From a bacterium (GTDB taxonomy: Bacteria > UBP14 > UBA6098 > JAFGQG01): a stretch of 58,621 nucleotides of DNA. Below the pieces are notes generated by a model. That model was not told where the DNA came from. It saw nothing but the letters and a program-made list of their open reading frames with translations, and ran no database searches. The stretch covers positions 1 through 58,621 of the forward strand of contig JAFGQG010000126.1 in NCBI GenBank assembly GCA_016935765.1, given 5' to 3'. Below are positions 8,744 to 17,817 of the stretch, piece after piece; the stretch's first letter is position 1; each line of letters starts with the position of its first letter. The position numbers were made by a program, and so were the translations under genes.

Positions 8744-9532
8744 ATGAAGAATGATGTACAAAAACAGAAGCCTGTTTTCGAAATCCCTATAAATAAAGTA
8801 GGTATTCGCAGACTGAAATATCCGATAAGCGTTCTGGATAAAAATAACGATCATCAGAATACCGTTGCTGACGTCTCGATGTTCGTTGACCTCCCCAAAA
8901 ACCTGAGAGGAACGCACATGAGCAGGTTCGTTGAGGTTCTGAACCAGTACAGGGGCGAAATTACGTACAAGGAGCTGAAGCCTATATTGGAAAAGGTATG
9001 TGAAACATTCAATTCTGATTGCGCTCATCTCGAGATGACATTCCCATACTTCATCGAAAAGGAAGCCCCAGTCTCTAAGAGCAAGGGCTACCTTGAGTAT
9101 CAGGCTACTTTCGAAGGTTCATTGAGAAATGGTGATTTCGAGTTCATCCTGGGAGTCAGGGTGCCGGTGAATACATTATGCCCCTGTTCCAAGGAACTAA
9201 GCAGATTCAACGCGCATAATCAGAGGGGTTATATTACAATAAAAACGATCAGCAAGGGGTTCATCTGGCTCGAGGAATTGATTGAAGCAGCGGAATCTGC
9301 CTCCAGCTCACCGGTCTATTCCGTTCTGAAGAGGGAGGACGAAAAGTATGTAACCGAGCATGCTTATGAAAACCCAAGGTTCGTTGAGGATATTGTTAGA
9401 ATGGTATCCGAGGCTTTGAACAATGATGAAAGGATAACCTGGTTCTCCGTCGAAGCTGAGAACGTCGAATCCATACATAACCACAGCGCTTACGCGCTTA
9501 TCGAAAACAGCAAAAATAATCTGAAAAAATAA
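8744..9532 (+). CDS. folE2: GTP cyclohydrolase I, type 2 (FolE2/MptA family)
   Basis: 262 residues from the ATG at 8744. It converts GTP to dihydroneopterin triphosphate, the first step to folate or other pterins, using a different fold branch and metal from FolE. Family marks are DVSMFVDLP near residue 45, the central cysteine motif LCPCSKEL, and the C-terminal SVEAENVESIHNHSAYA. An upstream in-frame TTG at 8720 is ruled out because it lies before the predicted -10 box. The transcript looks leaderless or nearly so. DegT follows after 54 bp. Confidence 0.92.
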   Translation: MKNDVQKQKPVFEIPINKVGIRRLKYPISVLDKNNDHQNTVADVSMFVDLPKNLRGTHMSRFVEVLNQYRGEITYKELKPILEKVCETFNSDCAHLEMTFPYFIEKEAPVSKSKGYLEYQATFEGSLRNGDFEFILGVRVPVNTLCPCSKELSRFNAHNQRGYITIKTISKGFIWLEELIEAAESASSSPVYSVLKREDEKYVTEHAYENPRFVEDIVRMVSEALNNDERITWFSVEAENVESIHNHSAYALIENSKNNLKK

Positions 9533-9586
9533 CTTGAATCATTATCAGAAAAGGAAAGCAATAACGAATAATAAGGAGGAAGCGGA

Positions 9587-10693
9587 ATGGGAGTTCCACT
9601 GTTAGACCTGGCAGCTCAATACAAAGAAATTGGGGACGAACTAAACTCAGCAGTTTTAGGGATATTAGAAAGCGGCATGTTCATTTTAGGACCTGCTGTC
9701 GCTGAATTCGAAAAGAACGCCGCGGAATACTGCGGCACTAAATATTCAATAGGAGTAGCTTCGGGAACCGACGCGCTGGTTATTTCCCTCCTTGCATGCG
9801 GAATAGGTAAGGGAGACGAGGTAATAACCACCCCTTTCACGTTCTTCGCGAGCGCGGAAGCCATATCGAACATAGGCGCGATACCGGTATTTGCCGATAT
9901 AAAACCCGACACTTTCAATATAGACCCGGTGGAGATCGAGAAAAAAGTCACGTCGAAAACCAGGGGTATCATGCCGGTACACCTTTACGGGCAATGCGCC
10001 GACAATGACGCTATAAAGGCAATAGCCGACAAACATAACCTAATGATAGTGGAGGATGCCTGCCAGGCTATCGGCTCGAAGTACAGGAGAGTCAAAGCCG
10101 GGGCTCTCGGGAATGCCGGCGCGTTCAGCTTCTTCCCCACCAAGAACCTCGGGGGAGCCGGCGACGGAGGCTTGATTACTACAAACGACGAGAAAATATG
10201 CGAACTCTCTAAAAAACTCCGTGTGCACGGCAGCAGTAAAAGGTACTACCACGATACACTTGGCTATAACAGCAGATTGGACGCTCTCCAGGCAGCGGTT
10301 CTGAACGTCAAATTAAAATACCTCGATAGTTGGAACGAAAATAGAAGAAAGAACGCCGCGTATTACAACCAGTTGCTTGCCGGTGTTGAAGGGGTCGAAA
10401 CCCCCATCGAGACAGCGGACCGATACCATATCTACCATCAGTACACCATCAGGGTCAAAGGGAAGAGAAACGATGTTCAGGCTGCATTCGCAGAAAATAA
10501 GATAGGACACTCGATCTACTATCCATTGCCCATTCACCTTCAAACACCTTACGCTTACATGGGATTTGGTAAGGGCAGCTTCCCGGTGACCGAAAAGGCG
10601 GCAGACGAGGTCATTTCACTACCGATATATCCCGAACTAACAGAATCCCAGATGGATGAAGTGGTTGAGGTGATAAAGAAGGTGGTTGGTTAG
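9587..10693 (+). CDS. DegT/DnrJ/EryC1/StrS family sugar aminotransferase
   Basis: 368 residues. A PLP-dependent aminotransferase that adds an amino group to a keto-sugar nucleotide, making an amino sugar for surface polysaccharide. The PLP lysine is K186 in FFPTKNLGG; EDACQAIGS (156-164) and ASGTDAL (58-64) are the expected cofactor-binding segments. AAGGAGGAAG lies just before the ATG. It opens the polysaccharide cluster. The exact sugar cannot be told; relatives act on UDP-3-keto-GlcNAc-type or 4-keto sugars. Confidence 0.9.
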   Translation: MGVPLLDLAAQYKEIGDELNSAVLGILESGMFILGPAVAEFEKNAAEYCGTKYSIGVASGTDALVISLLACGIGKGDEVITTPFTFFASAEAISNIGAIPVFADIKPDTFNIDPVEIEKKVTSKTRGIMPVHLYGQCADNDAIKAIADKHNLMIVEDACQAIGSKYRRVKAGALGNAGAFSFFPTKNLGGAGDGGLITTNDEKICELSKKLRVHGSSKRYYHDTLGYNSRLDALQAAVLNVKLKYLDSWNENRRKNAAYYNQLLAGVEGVETPIETADRYHIYHQYTIRVKGKRNDVQAAFAENKIGHSIYYPLPIHLQTPYAYMGFGKGSFPVTEKAADEVISLPIYPELTESQMDEVVEVIKKVVG

Positions 10694-10708
10694 AATAGAA
10701 AAAACCGG

Positions 10709-10775
10709 ATGTTTGGATGAATGCCTGCCCCGTGTTATAACAAAGTTTATCTAACGGGGGATGACTGCATGGATG
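10709..10775. repeat. GGATG-rich intergenic repeat, copy 2, with hairpin
   Basis: TTTGGATGAATGCC is followed by CCCCGT (10728-10733) and its inverted copy ACGGGG (10754-10759), then GCATGGATG. The TTGGATGAATG word is shared with copy 1 near 7988. The hairpin could attenuate or end the DegT transcript. Confidence 0.4.
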
Positions 10776-10955
10776 TGGGCGGGAAAACAGGCAATAAAAA
10801 ATAGGAAGATACGTTAAACAGGGTAAACGCAAACGACGGCACTGAGAATAAAACTTAAACAAAGCGATAGACATAGAATTAGATTCCCCGACGGTCATCC
10901 CTGTATCAATGAGTGAACGAAGGTTTAAAATCAAAGTAACTTATCTACGTAGTAT

Positions 10956-12029
10956 ATGAAAATAATTTCCATAATTGGCGCTAGACCCCAGTTTATTAAG
11001 CTTTATCCACTTTCGAAGGAGTTAAGGAAGCTGCATAATGAAATAGTGGTTCATACGGGGCAACATTACGATGATGAACTGTCCCGTATATTTTTTGATG
11101 AGTTGCGACTACCGAAGCCCGACCATAATCTCGGTGTGGGCTCTTTCAGCCACGGCAGGCAGACCGGATTGATGCTGAAAAAAATAGAAGAGGTACTCCT
11201 TGCCGAAAAACCCGGGCTGGTCATTGTATTCGGGGACACGAATTCAACTCTGGCTGGCGCTCTGGCGGCATCGAAACTCCATACAAAGCTGGCTCATATC
11301 GAGGCTGGATTGAGGTCTTTCAAAATGAGCATGCCGGAGGAGATCAACCGGGTACTGACCGACCATGTTTCCGACCTGTTGTTCTGTCCCACACCGACTG
11401 CCGTGAGAAACCTCGGAACTGAAGGGATTAAAGAAGGTATCCATCTCGTTGGGGATGTTATGCTTGAGAGCCTGAAACACTTTCTTCCCATAGCCGAAAA
11501 AAGGTCGAAAGTAATCGAGAAGCTGGATCTCGTACCTGAAGAATATTACCTGTTAACTATCCACCGGGCTGAGAATACTGATATTGAGAATAATCTAAAT
11601 AAAATCTTGACAAATATATCAAAACTTGATAAAATAATCGTATTTCCTGTTCATCCGAGAACGGTTTCCAGGATAGATGAACTGGGGCTTACGGGCTGTA
11701 TTGGTCCAAAGCTCAAACTCATCAAGCCTGTGAGTTACCTGGATATGCTGGTTCTTGAGAAGCACGCAAGCGTCATCATGACCGATTCCGGGGGCGTCCA
11801 GAAGGAGGCATACTGGCTGGGTGTGCCGTGCCTGGTATTGAGGGATGAAACTGAGTGGGTTGAAATGCTGACCGAATACAGGAATCGTTTGTTAAACATT
11901 CAAACAGAAGAAATTACACAGGTCATCAGTACTTTGAGTAAAACCGCTCCGCACAAGGATAATGGTTTGAACGGCGAAGGGGCGAGCGCAAGGATCAGCA
12001 GGATAATCGAGGGAACAATTTCCAATTAG
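10956..12029 (+). CDS. wecB: UDP-N-acetylglucosamine 2-epimerase (non-hydrolysing)
   Basis: 357 residues. It interconverts UDP-GlcNAc and UDP-ManNAc, or acts on a related UDP-2-acetamido sugar. Seen are GARPQFIK at the N-terminus (R10, K15), HTGQHYD, GDTNST, EAGLRS, TIHRAEN and the C-terminal TDSGGVQKEA, all expected in this GT-B-fold family. With the neighbouring aminotransferase it would supply modified amino sugars. A gap of 262 bp with repeats separates it from DegT, so it may have its own promoter; I could not find a clear one. Confidence 0.93.
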   Translation: MKIISIIGARPQFIKLYPLSKELRKLHNEIVVHTGQHYDDELSRIFFDELRLPKPDHNLGVGSFSHGRQTGLMLKKIEEVLLAEKPGLVIVFGDTNSTLAGALAASKLHTKLAHIEAGLRSFKMSMPEEINRVLTDHVSDLLFCPTPTAVRNLGTEGIKEGIHLVGDVMLESLKHFLPIAEKRSKVIEKLDLVPEEYYLLTIHRAENTDIENNLNKILTNISKLDKIIVFPVHPRTVSRIDELGLTGCIGPKLKLIKPVSYLDMLVLEKHASVIMTDSGGVQKEAYWLGVPCLVLRDETEWVEMLTEYRNRLLNIQTEEITQVISTLSKTAPHKDNGLNGEGASARISRIIEGTISN

Positions 12030-12035
12030 AATATC

Positions 12036-13493
12036 ATGGACGATTTTACCGCGAAAACTGGCAGGGACGCCTTCAAATACATACCCTCTAATGCTATTCC
12101 CGCGCTCGTTGGTGTGATAACTGTTCCTATATTCACAAGGCTTTTCCCTCCTGACCTGTTCGGTAACTACGCTCTGGCTTTATCTACCGTAGCTTTGCTG
12201 ACAACGATCGCTGCACAGTGGCTGAGAAACTCCATTATTAGATTTTATGTAAATTACGAATCCGAAGGCAAGCTTGCTGAATATTATTCTACTATCATAG
12301 GCTCTTTATTGATAGGCGTAATAATCATTTCCGTTGTTTTAGCAGCGGTGATTTGGAGTGGTAATTTCTTTAACGAGCAAGTTGAAGCTTTGCTGCTTTT
12401 GAGTTTGCTGCCGTTTGTTGGTAACTCGTTAATTCTTTTAGGTTTAAGTTTTTTACGAGCGTCAAGAAAAGCCTGGTCCTTCAGTCTCTTTCGGTCTCTT
12501 CATGCTATCGGTAAACCTCTGTTAGGCATTCTGCTGGTGGTATTTTTAAAATTCAGTATAAGCGGTTTATTGCTCGGGATTTTCCTGGCGGGAGCGCTGC
12601 TTGTTCCATTTATTTTCAGAACCGGCAGGGTTTTTTCACAACTTAAATTTTCGAAATTTTCTCCAAGGGCAGCCAGGGAATTCTTCTTGTTCGGATTCCC
12701 CGTAACATTGACGTTAATATCTATGTGGCTCCTGAACTTGTCGAACAGGTACATAATTGAGATCCTTCGAGGAAGCGTTGAGGTCGGTTTGTATTCTATC
12801 AGCTACACCATATCGGAGCGCGCGCTTACCATGGTTTTTTCCATCCTGATGCTGGCAGCCTACCCTATCATCGTGGAAGCGTGGGAGAAAGAAGGAAAAG
12901 AACTTACCGCCAATCTGATAAAGAACCTGTCGCGTTATTTCTTCATTATATGCACTCCAATAGCTGTTTTCCTCTCTGTCCTTTCAAAGGACGTTATAAT
13001 GCTATTTGCACCTGAATCATATTTGGAGAGTTACAAGGTCATGCCACTAATAATAGCATGTATTTATGTAAACGGCATATTGACTTATGTTATTAAAGGT
13101 TTCGAGCTATCGAAGAAGACATACCTGTTGTCAGCATTAGTATTTGTGTCTGGAGTTATCAACGTTCTACTCACGATAATCCTGGTCAGTTCATTCGGGT
13201 TTATCGGAGCCGGCTACGCGAATCTAATTTCCTTCGTAATTCTTTTTCTTTTATCTTATTGGTATTCAAGAAAATACCTGAAATGGTCAGCTCCGTTAGC
13301 AACCATAATCAAGGTGCTGCTCTCTTCCGGGATAATGGGTGTCGTTGTCTATTTTATAAGTTCGTTCTTTAATCCTTTGTTTTCAATAATCATATCAGTT
13401 TTCGCAGGTTTCTCTGCATATTTTATCGCCTTAAGGGTCTTAAGGGAAACCAGCATAAGGGAATTACTCAAGTTTTTTGGATTGTTCAAGTAA
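12036..13493 (+). CDS. Polysaccharide flippase (Wzx/RfbX-like, MOP superfamily)
   Basis: 485 residues, almost entirely hydrophobic segments consistent with 12-14 transmembrane helices. The N-terminal TITRLF-like segment (here TVPIFTRLFPPDLFGNYALA) is typical of oligosaccharide flippases. It would move lipid-linked sugar repeats across the inner membrane for a Wzy-type polymerase. It starts 6 bp after wecB and ends directly against the next gene (TAA then ATG), so it is translationally linked to both. Confidence 0.88.
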   Translation: MDDFTAKTGRDAFKYIPSNAIPALVGVITVPIFTRLFPPDLFGNYALALSTVALLTTIAAQWLRNSIIRFYVNYESEGKLAEYYSTIIGSLLIGVIIISVVLAAVIWSGNFFNEQVEALLLLSLLPFVGNSLILLGLSFLRASRKAWSFSLFRSLHAIGKPLLGILLVVFLKFSISGLLLGIFLAGALLVPFIFRTGRVFSQLKFSKFSPRAAREFFLFGFPVTLTLISMWLLNLSNRYIIEILRGSVEVGLYSISYTISERALTMVFSILMLAAYPIIVEAWEKEGKELTANLIKNLSRYFFIICTPIAVFLSVLSKDVIMLFAPESYLESYKVMPLIIACIYVNGILTYVIKGFELSKKTYLLSALVFVSGVINVLLTIILVSSFGFIGAGYANLISFVILFLLSYWYSRKYLKWSAPLATIIKVLLSSGIMGVVVYFISSFFNPLFSIIISVFAGFSAYFIALRVLRETSIRELLKFFGLFK

Positions 13494-14561
13494 ATGAAAA
13501 ACAGTAAAAAAATACTATTCGTTTGTCACACGACTCTCGACAGGTTAAACAGCGCAATAAAAGTGAGGTCTTATAATCTTATTAAGAACCTTCGGGAATT
13601 TGGCGAAGTTTTCGTAATTCAGGGGAACAGGAGATTCAGGAGACTTCGTATTATCAATTTCATTTTTTCGGGCAGGATTTATAAAGTAGATTATATGTAC
13701 ATGGAACCATCGACTACCTCCGCTATCGAGATGGATATACTCATTCTTCTTATCTGCAAGCTAATGCGCATTCCAGTTGGTATCTTTATCAGGGATGCCC
13801 ATCCGTTTTTCCAGGAATTCCGACGGGGATTGAATTTCAAAACCTGGCTGCTTTTCCTGGGGTGGCATTTATCGGTGAGATTTTATACCTGTTTCTCAGA
13901 TGTTCTTTTCGTTCATACGGCTAGTTTCGCCGCGCTTTTCAAGCATAAAAACAAGGTTTTGCTCCCCCCGGGAGGCTTGCACATACAACTTAATAAGATA
14001 GAAACGGAATCTAAGCCAGACAGTATTTTTTATATTGGCGGCGCTGGAGAAAAATACGACCTTGAAACTCTCGTTGAAGGTTACAAGTTATTGAAGATAA
14101 AACACCCTTACCTGAAATGTATATTAGGATTGAGGGAAGCGGAGAAGCGTTTTTGGCATATATACCAGGGAATCGAGGGCGTAAGCATTGTCCACATCCA
14201 ATCGACAGAATTGCCCGGGATAATGGACAGGGTCATCTTAAATGTAATAGCACTGAAAAAATCGCCCTATTTAAGCTTTATTGTACCGCTAAAGTTATAC
14301 GAATTAATGTCCTACGGAAAACCAATGGTGGTTTCGAACAACTTTGAAACTGCAAGATTGGTAAAGCGTTTTAAAACTGGTCTGGTATATACGTCCCGGA
14401 ATGACTTTATGGAAAAAGTCGCTCATCTCCTTGAAAATCCTGAAGAGGCTGAAAAATTGGGTAGAAACGGCTATAATTTTATAAATAACGGAAATCTTTG
14501 GAGAGATAGAGCTGAATTAATTACTAAAGAACTCAGTTCAGTGAAAAAATCTACTCAATAG
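13494..14561 (+). CDS. Glycosyltransferase (GT4-like)
   Basis: 355 residues. The C-terminal half shows a GT-B donor-binding region: IVPLKLYELMSYGKPMVVS followed by LLENPEEAEKLGRNG. The N-terminus KKILFVCHTTLDR begins the acceptor domain. It should add one sugar to the lipid-linked repeat on the cytoplasmic face; donor and acceptor are unknown. The ATG abuts the flippase stop codon with no gap. Confidence 0.8.
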   Translation: MKNSKKILFVCHTTLDRLNSAIKVRSYNLIKNLREFGEVFVIQGNRRFRRLRIINFIFSGRIYKVDYMYMEPSTTSAIEMDILILLICKLMRIPVGIFIRDAHPFFQEFRRGLNFKTWLLFLGWHLSVRFYTCFSDVLFVHTASFAALFKHKNKVLLPPGGLHIQLNKIETESKPDSIFYIGGAGEKYDLETLVEGYKLLKIKHPYLKCILGLREAEKRFWHIYQGIEGVSIVHIQSTELPGIMDRVILNVIALKKSPYLSFIVPLKLYELMSYGKPMVVSNNFETARLVKRFKTGLVYTSRNDFMEKVAHLLENPEEAEKLGRNGYNFINNGNLWRDRAELITKELSSVKKSTQ

Positions 14562-14677
14562 ATATCTGCCTTGACGTCACTTATAACAATATAGAAATAT
14601 TTTATTGATAAAAGTTTGTGATTGTATTAGATTATACGTAATTTCAAGAATTTTATAAAACCTAATTAGATTACTCG

Positions 14678-16081
14678 ATGCGAAACTTATTAGATAAAAC
14701 CTGGTTCAGAATATTGGTGGTAGTCATACTGATCGACCTGCTTATCCTTTTCCTAATTATAAAGAAACCTGTTTGGTTGATGGTATTATCCGCAGCTTTG
14801 TTAGCCTGTATTTATTCTTGGAATTTGCCTGAAACACTGGCAACTTATTCTATAATTGGGTCTGTTCTTCTCAGCATCCCCTTTCAATACGTGACTTCCG
14901 ATCCTGGGAATAATCTCGTGGGAATTTCTCTTTATCTGCTGGTTTTTTTATCGATACTCGTCATCCTCATTAAAAGCTTCGATGTCAATAAATTGGGTAT
15001 CACCGCTCTCGATTTCTTCGCTCTGGGGATCTTCGCGATGATCGCGTTCGGTTTGAGTTATTCCATTCGATTTGACCAGGGTTTTCAGCGAACTCTCGCT
15101 TTATTTGCTTTCGGATTCCTCCCTTTTTTTGTGCTAAGGTTTTTTAGTATCGACCAGATGAAGAAATCAGTTAAAATACTCTATATACTTGGATTAATAG
15201 TAGTTGGGTTTTCTTTCTATTCATACTTAACAGGTGGATTGGTCCTGGATAGATTCTTTGGATTTACCGAAAAGGATATCGATTATGTAAGGGGATTAGG
15301 AGTTATTTTTATTCTTTCATTTTACTATATAACCAGGGCAAAAAAGTTCATTCATCAACTTGGTTTGCTTTTACTGGCATTCATTACCCTATATCTCATC
15401 ATTCTATCGGCAACGAGAGCTCCTTTGGGGGCTTGTGTTATGGTTAGCGCGTTTTACCTCTATTTTTTCACGAAGAAAGCTAAATGGATAAAAGTAGTCT
15501 TTCCGCTGATCACTTTAGCTGCACTGATATGGTTTTTAGCAACCTTGCCTTTTGATTTGAAGGATAGGATCTTACAACTTTCAGTGAAAAACGATTTTAG
15601 CTCCCTCTCAAGGCTCTATTACTGGAAAACCAGCTTTGAAATTTTTACAAGCAATCTCAAAAACTTCCTGGTTGGAGTAGGAACAAGCTCGTGGCAAACT
15701 TCCCTTCCAGTAGTTTATAAAATTCAGGGAGTTGCATTTCCTCACAATATCCTTGTAGAATCTATGGTGGAACAGGGGATTTTCGGTTTGGTCTTTATGC
15801 TTGGATTCATAACTATCCCTTTCATTTATGGATACAGAATAATCAAAACCAAGGATAAACAATACCGGGATATAAGTTCCCTGATGAAGATCCTGATTGG
15901 CATCTATACTTACTTCTCAATCAATACGTTAATAAGTGAAGGAAGACACGGCTTATGGATATTTGCGGGATTGATAAACGCTGTTTGGCTGTATTACATT
16001 GAAATGAAAAGCAGAGTTTCCAGTTCAACGCAAGAAGAATCTGACAATGAGAAACCAGCAAATCTCACAAAACATAATTAG
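14678..16081 (+). CDS. O-antigen polymerase/ligase-like membrane protein (Wzy/WaaL type)
   Basis: 467 residues with about 11-12 hydrophobic segments. The large loop near residues 310-350 (SRLYYWKTSFEIF, then GVGTSSW, then PHNILVESMVEQG) is the Wzy_C/O-antigen ligase signature; the histidine of PHN is usually essential. It would polymerise flipped repeat units or ligate the chain. A 116-bp AT-rich gap lies upstream. Polymerase and ligase cannot be told apart by sequence alone. Confidence 0.82.
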   Translation: MRNLLDKTWFRILVVVILIDLLILFLIIKKPVWLMVLSAALLACIYSWNLPETLATYSIIGSVLLSIPFQYVTSDPGNNLVGISLYLLVFLSILVILIKSFDVNKLGITALDFFALGIFAMIAFGLSYSIRFDQGFQRTLALFAFGFLPFFVLRFFSIDQMKKSVKILYILGLIVVGFSFYSYLTGGLVLDRFFGFTEKDIDYVRGLGVIFILSFYYITRAKKFIHQLGLLLLAFITLYLIILSATRAPLGACVMVSAFYLYFFTKKAKWIKVVFPLITLAALIWFLATLPFDLKDRILQLSVKNDFSSLSRLYYWKTSFEIFTSNLKNFLVGVGTSSWQTSLPVVYKIQGVAFPHNILVESMVEQGIFGLVFMLGFITIPFIYGYRIIKTKDKQYRDISSLMKILIGIYTYFSINTLISEGRHGLWIFAGLINAVWLYYIEMKSRVSSSTQEESDNEKPANLTKHN

Positions 16082-16233
16082 AAAACTTTCTTTGATTTAG
16101 AACTAATGCTCATTTTCCTGTTGGAGAAAAACGGAATTCCAGACCTTTAACACAGGGGATTAACTGTGAATTTACTTGACTTTACTCATTATCTTTGTTT
16201 CATTTTAGTGCATGTTATTTAGCTAAGAGTGAG

Positions 16234-17808
16234 ATGAAAAAGACTGTAGTTATAGGCTTAGATGGGGCAGCGTGGCATCTGATAGATCCATGGATCGAGA
16301 ATGGAGAACTCCCCAATTTCAAGTTTTTGAAGGATCAAGGTTGCTGGGGAGACCTGGATGTTTCACTTCCTCCCGTGACCAGCCCAAATTGGAAATGTTA
16401 TTCGACGGGAAAAAATCCCGGGAAATTCGGCGTCTTCTGGTGGGAAGTTGTAGATAAAGTACAGAAGAAGATCATTTCCGGACCACCTGCAACTTCTTAC
16501 AGATCAAGAGAATTCTGGGATTATCTGAGCGATGAGGGATTGAAGGTCGGGGTGATCAATATGCCAACCACTTATCCGCCACACGAATTGAACGGCTTCA
16601 TGATAAGCGGCGGGGCGTCAGCTCTCGGGAACGACTATACCTACCCCATTGATCTGCAAAAAAAAATCGAAGACGATTTCGGCTATAAAGTATTCCCAAC
16701 ATCCGCTGTGTCAACACAGGAAGGCGTCAACGATTGCTATGAGATGTTCAAACAGAGGTTCAAGGTCGCAAAATACCTCCTGGAAAAAGAGAACGTGGAT
16801 TTTCTTCACTTAACACTCTTTTACCTGAACATACTCCACCATTTCTACTATAAATCGAATGAAGTGCTCAAGGGCTGGAAAATCGTGGATGATTACCTTA
16901 GATGGTTCATCGAAAAGAGTTATAATGTAATATTAATGTCAGACCATGGTCTCGCTCCCATAAACGTCGTTTTCTACATAAACAGGTGGCTTACCCAGAA
17001 GGGCTATCTGAAGTTCAACGAGAAAATCGCTATTGGAAAAGCGAAAGGGATCGCCCAGAAACTTGGCATAAATAAGGAGAACCTGCTGAAGCTTACGGGA
17101 AAATTACGGCTGACCTCCTTTTTAAGAAAGATAACTCCAACGAGTCTGATCAAGTCTCTTCCCGAAGCTGATGGGTGTTTCAGACACGAGGCTCATTCAT
17201 CACTGCTCGATTGGGAAAAGAGCAAGGTTTACGCTTCTGGACAGGGTCCAATTTACCTATTGAATATCGAGAACGAAGAAGAACGGAAGCGAATTAAAGG
17301 TGAATTGGAAACAGCGCTCCTGTCAATCAGGTATAACGATAACGATAGCGAAATAAAAATTATATCGAAAATCCATGAAGGTGATGACATTTATAATGGA
17401 GATTATACCAGCTTAGCTCCGGATCTAATAGCTGAATACCCTTACGGAGTTCATATCAATGGTGGATTGGGAGGTACCTCTATTTTCGAGAAACCCAAAA
17501 AGTGGGTCACGTCTAATGCAAGACCCGGAATTTTCCTTTTTTATGGCGAGGGATTTAAAATTGGCGAAAAAGTCAAACCTATTAAGATATTTGACCTGGC
17601 TCCTGCCATTATGCATCTGTACGGTTTACCTAAGGACTCGGATATGGACGGAGAAGTGCCCCCTCAAATATTCAAAGCGGATTCGGAATACGCTCAACGC
17701 AAAACAGGCGAAAAAAAATACAAGGGATTCTGTGATCCTACTCAAACATCCGAAGAAGGGGAAAAGGAAATAAAAAAACGATTACAAAATCTTGGTTACC
17801 TGGATTAA
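16234..17808 (+). CDS. Alkaline-phosphatase-superfamily phosphohydrolase (COG3379 type)
   Basis: 524 residues from ATG 16234, which follows an AGAGTGAG; an upstream TTG frame lacks support. The N-terminus VVIGLDGAAWHLIDPWI, then PPVTSPNWKCYSTGKNPG (nucleophile region) and LMSDHGLAPI (metal-binding Asp-His) place it in the type I phosphodiesterase/AlkP superfamily. No signal peptide is visible, so it may act in the cytoplasm. Its genomic setting, between a polymerase and a heparinase-like gene, suggests a role in removing a phosphate or phosphodiester during polysaccharide synthesis. The substrate is unknown. Confidence 0.82.
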   Translation: MKKTVVIGLDGAAWHLIDPWIENGELPNFKFLKDQGCWGDLDVSLPPVTSPNWKCYSTGKNPGKFGVFWWEVVDKVQKKIISGPPATSYRSREFWDYLSDEGLKVGVINMPTTYPPHELNGFMISGGASALGNDYTYPIDLQKKIEDDFGYKVFPTSAVSTQEGVNDCYEMFKQRFKVAKYLLEKENVDFLHLTLFYLNILHHFYYKSNEVLKGWKIVDDYLRWFIEKSYNVILMSDHGLAPINVVFYINRWLTQKGYLKFNEKIAIGKAKGIAQKLGINKENLLKLTGKLRLTSFLRKITPTSLIKSLPEADGCFRHEAHSSLLDWEKSKVYASGQGPIYLLNIENEEERKRIKGELETALLSIRYNDNDSEIKIISKIHEGDDIYNGDYTSLAPDLIAEYPYGVHINGGLGGTSIFEKPKKWVTSNARPGIFLFYGEGFKIGEKVKPIKIFDLAPAIMHLYGLPKDSDMDGEVPPQIFKADSEYAQRKTGEKKYKGFCDPTQTSEEGEKEIKKRLQNLGYLD

Positions 17809-17817
17809 CTGCTTAGC

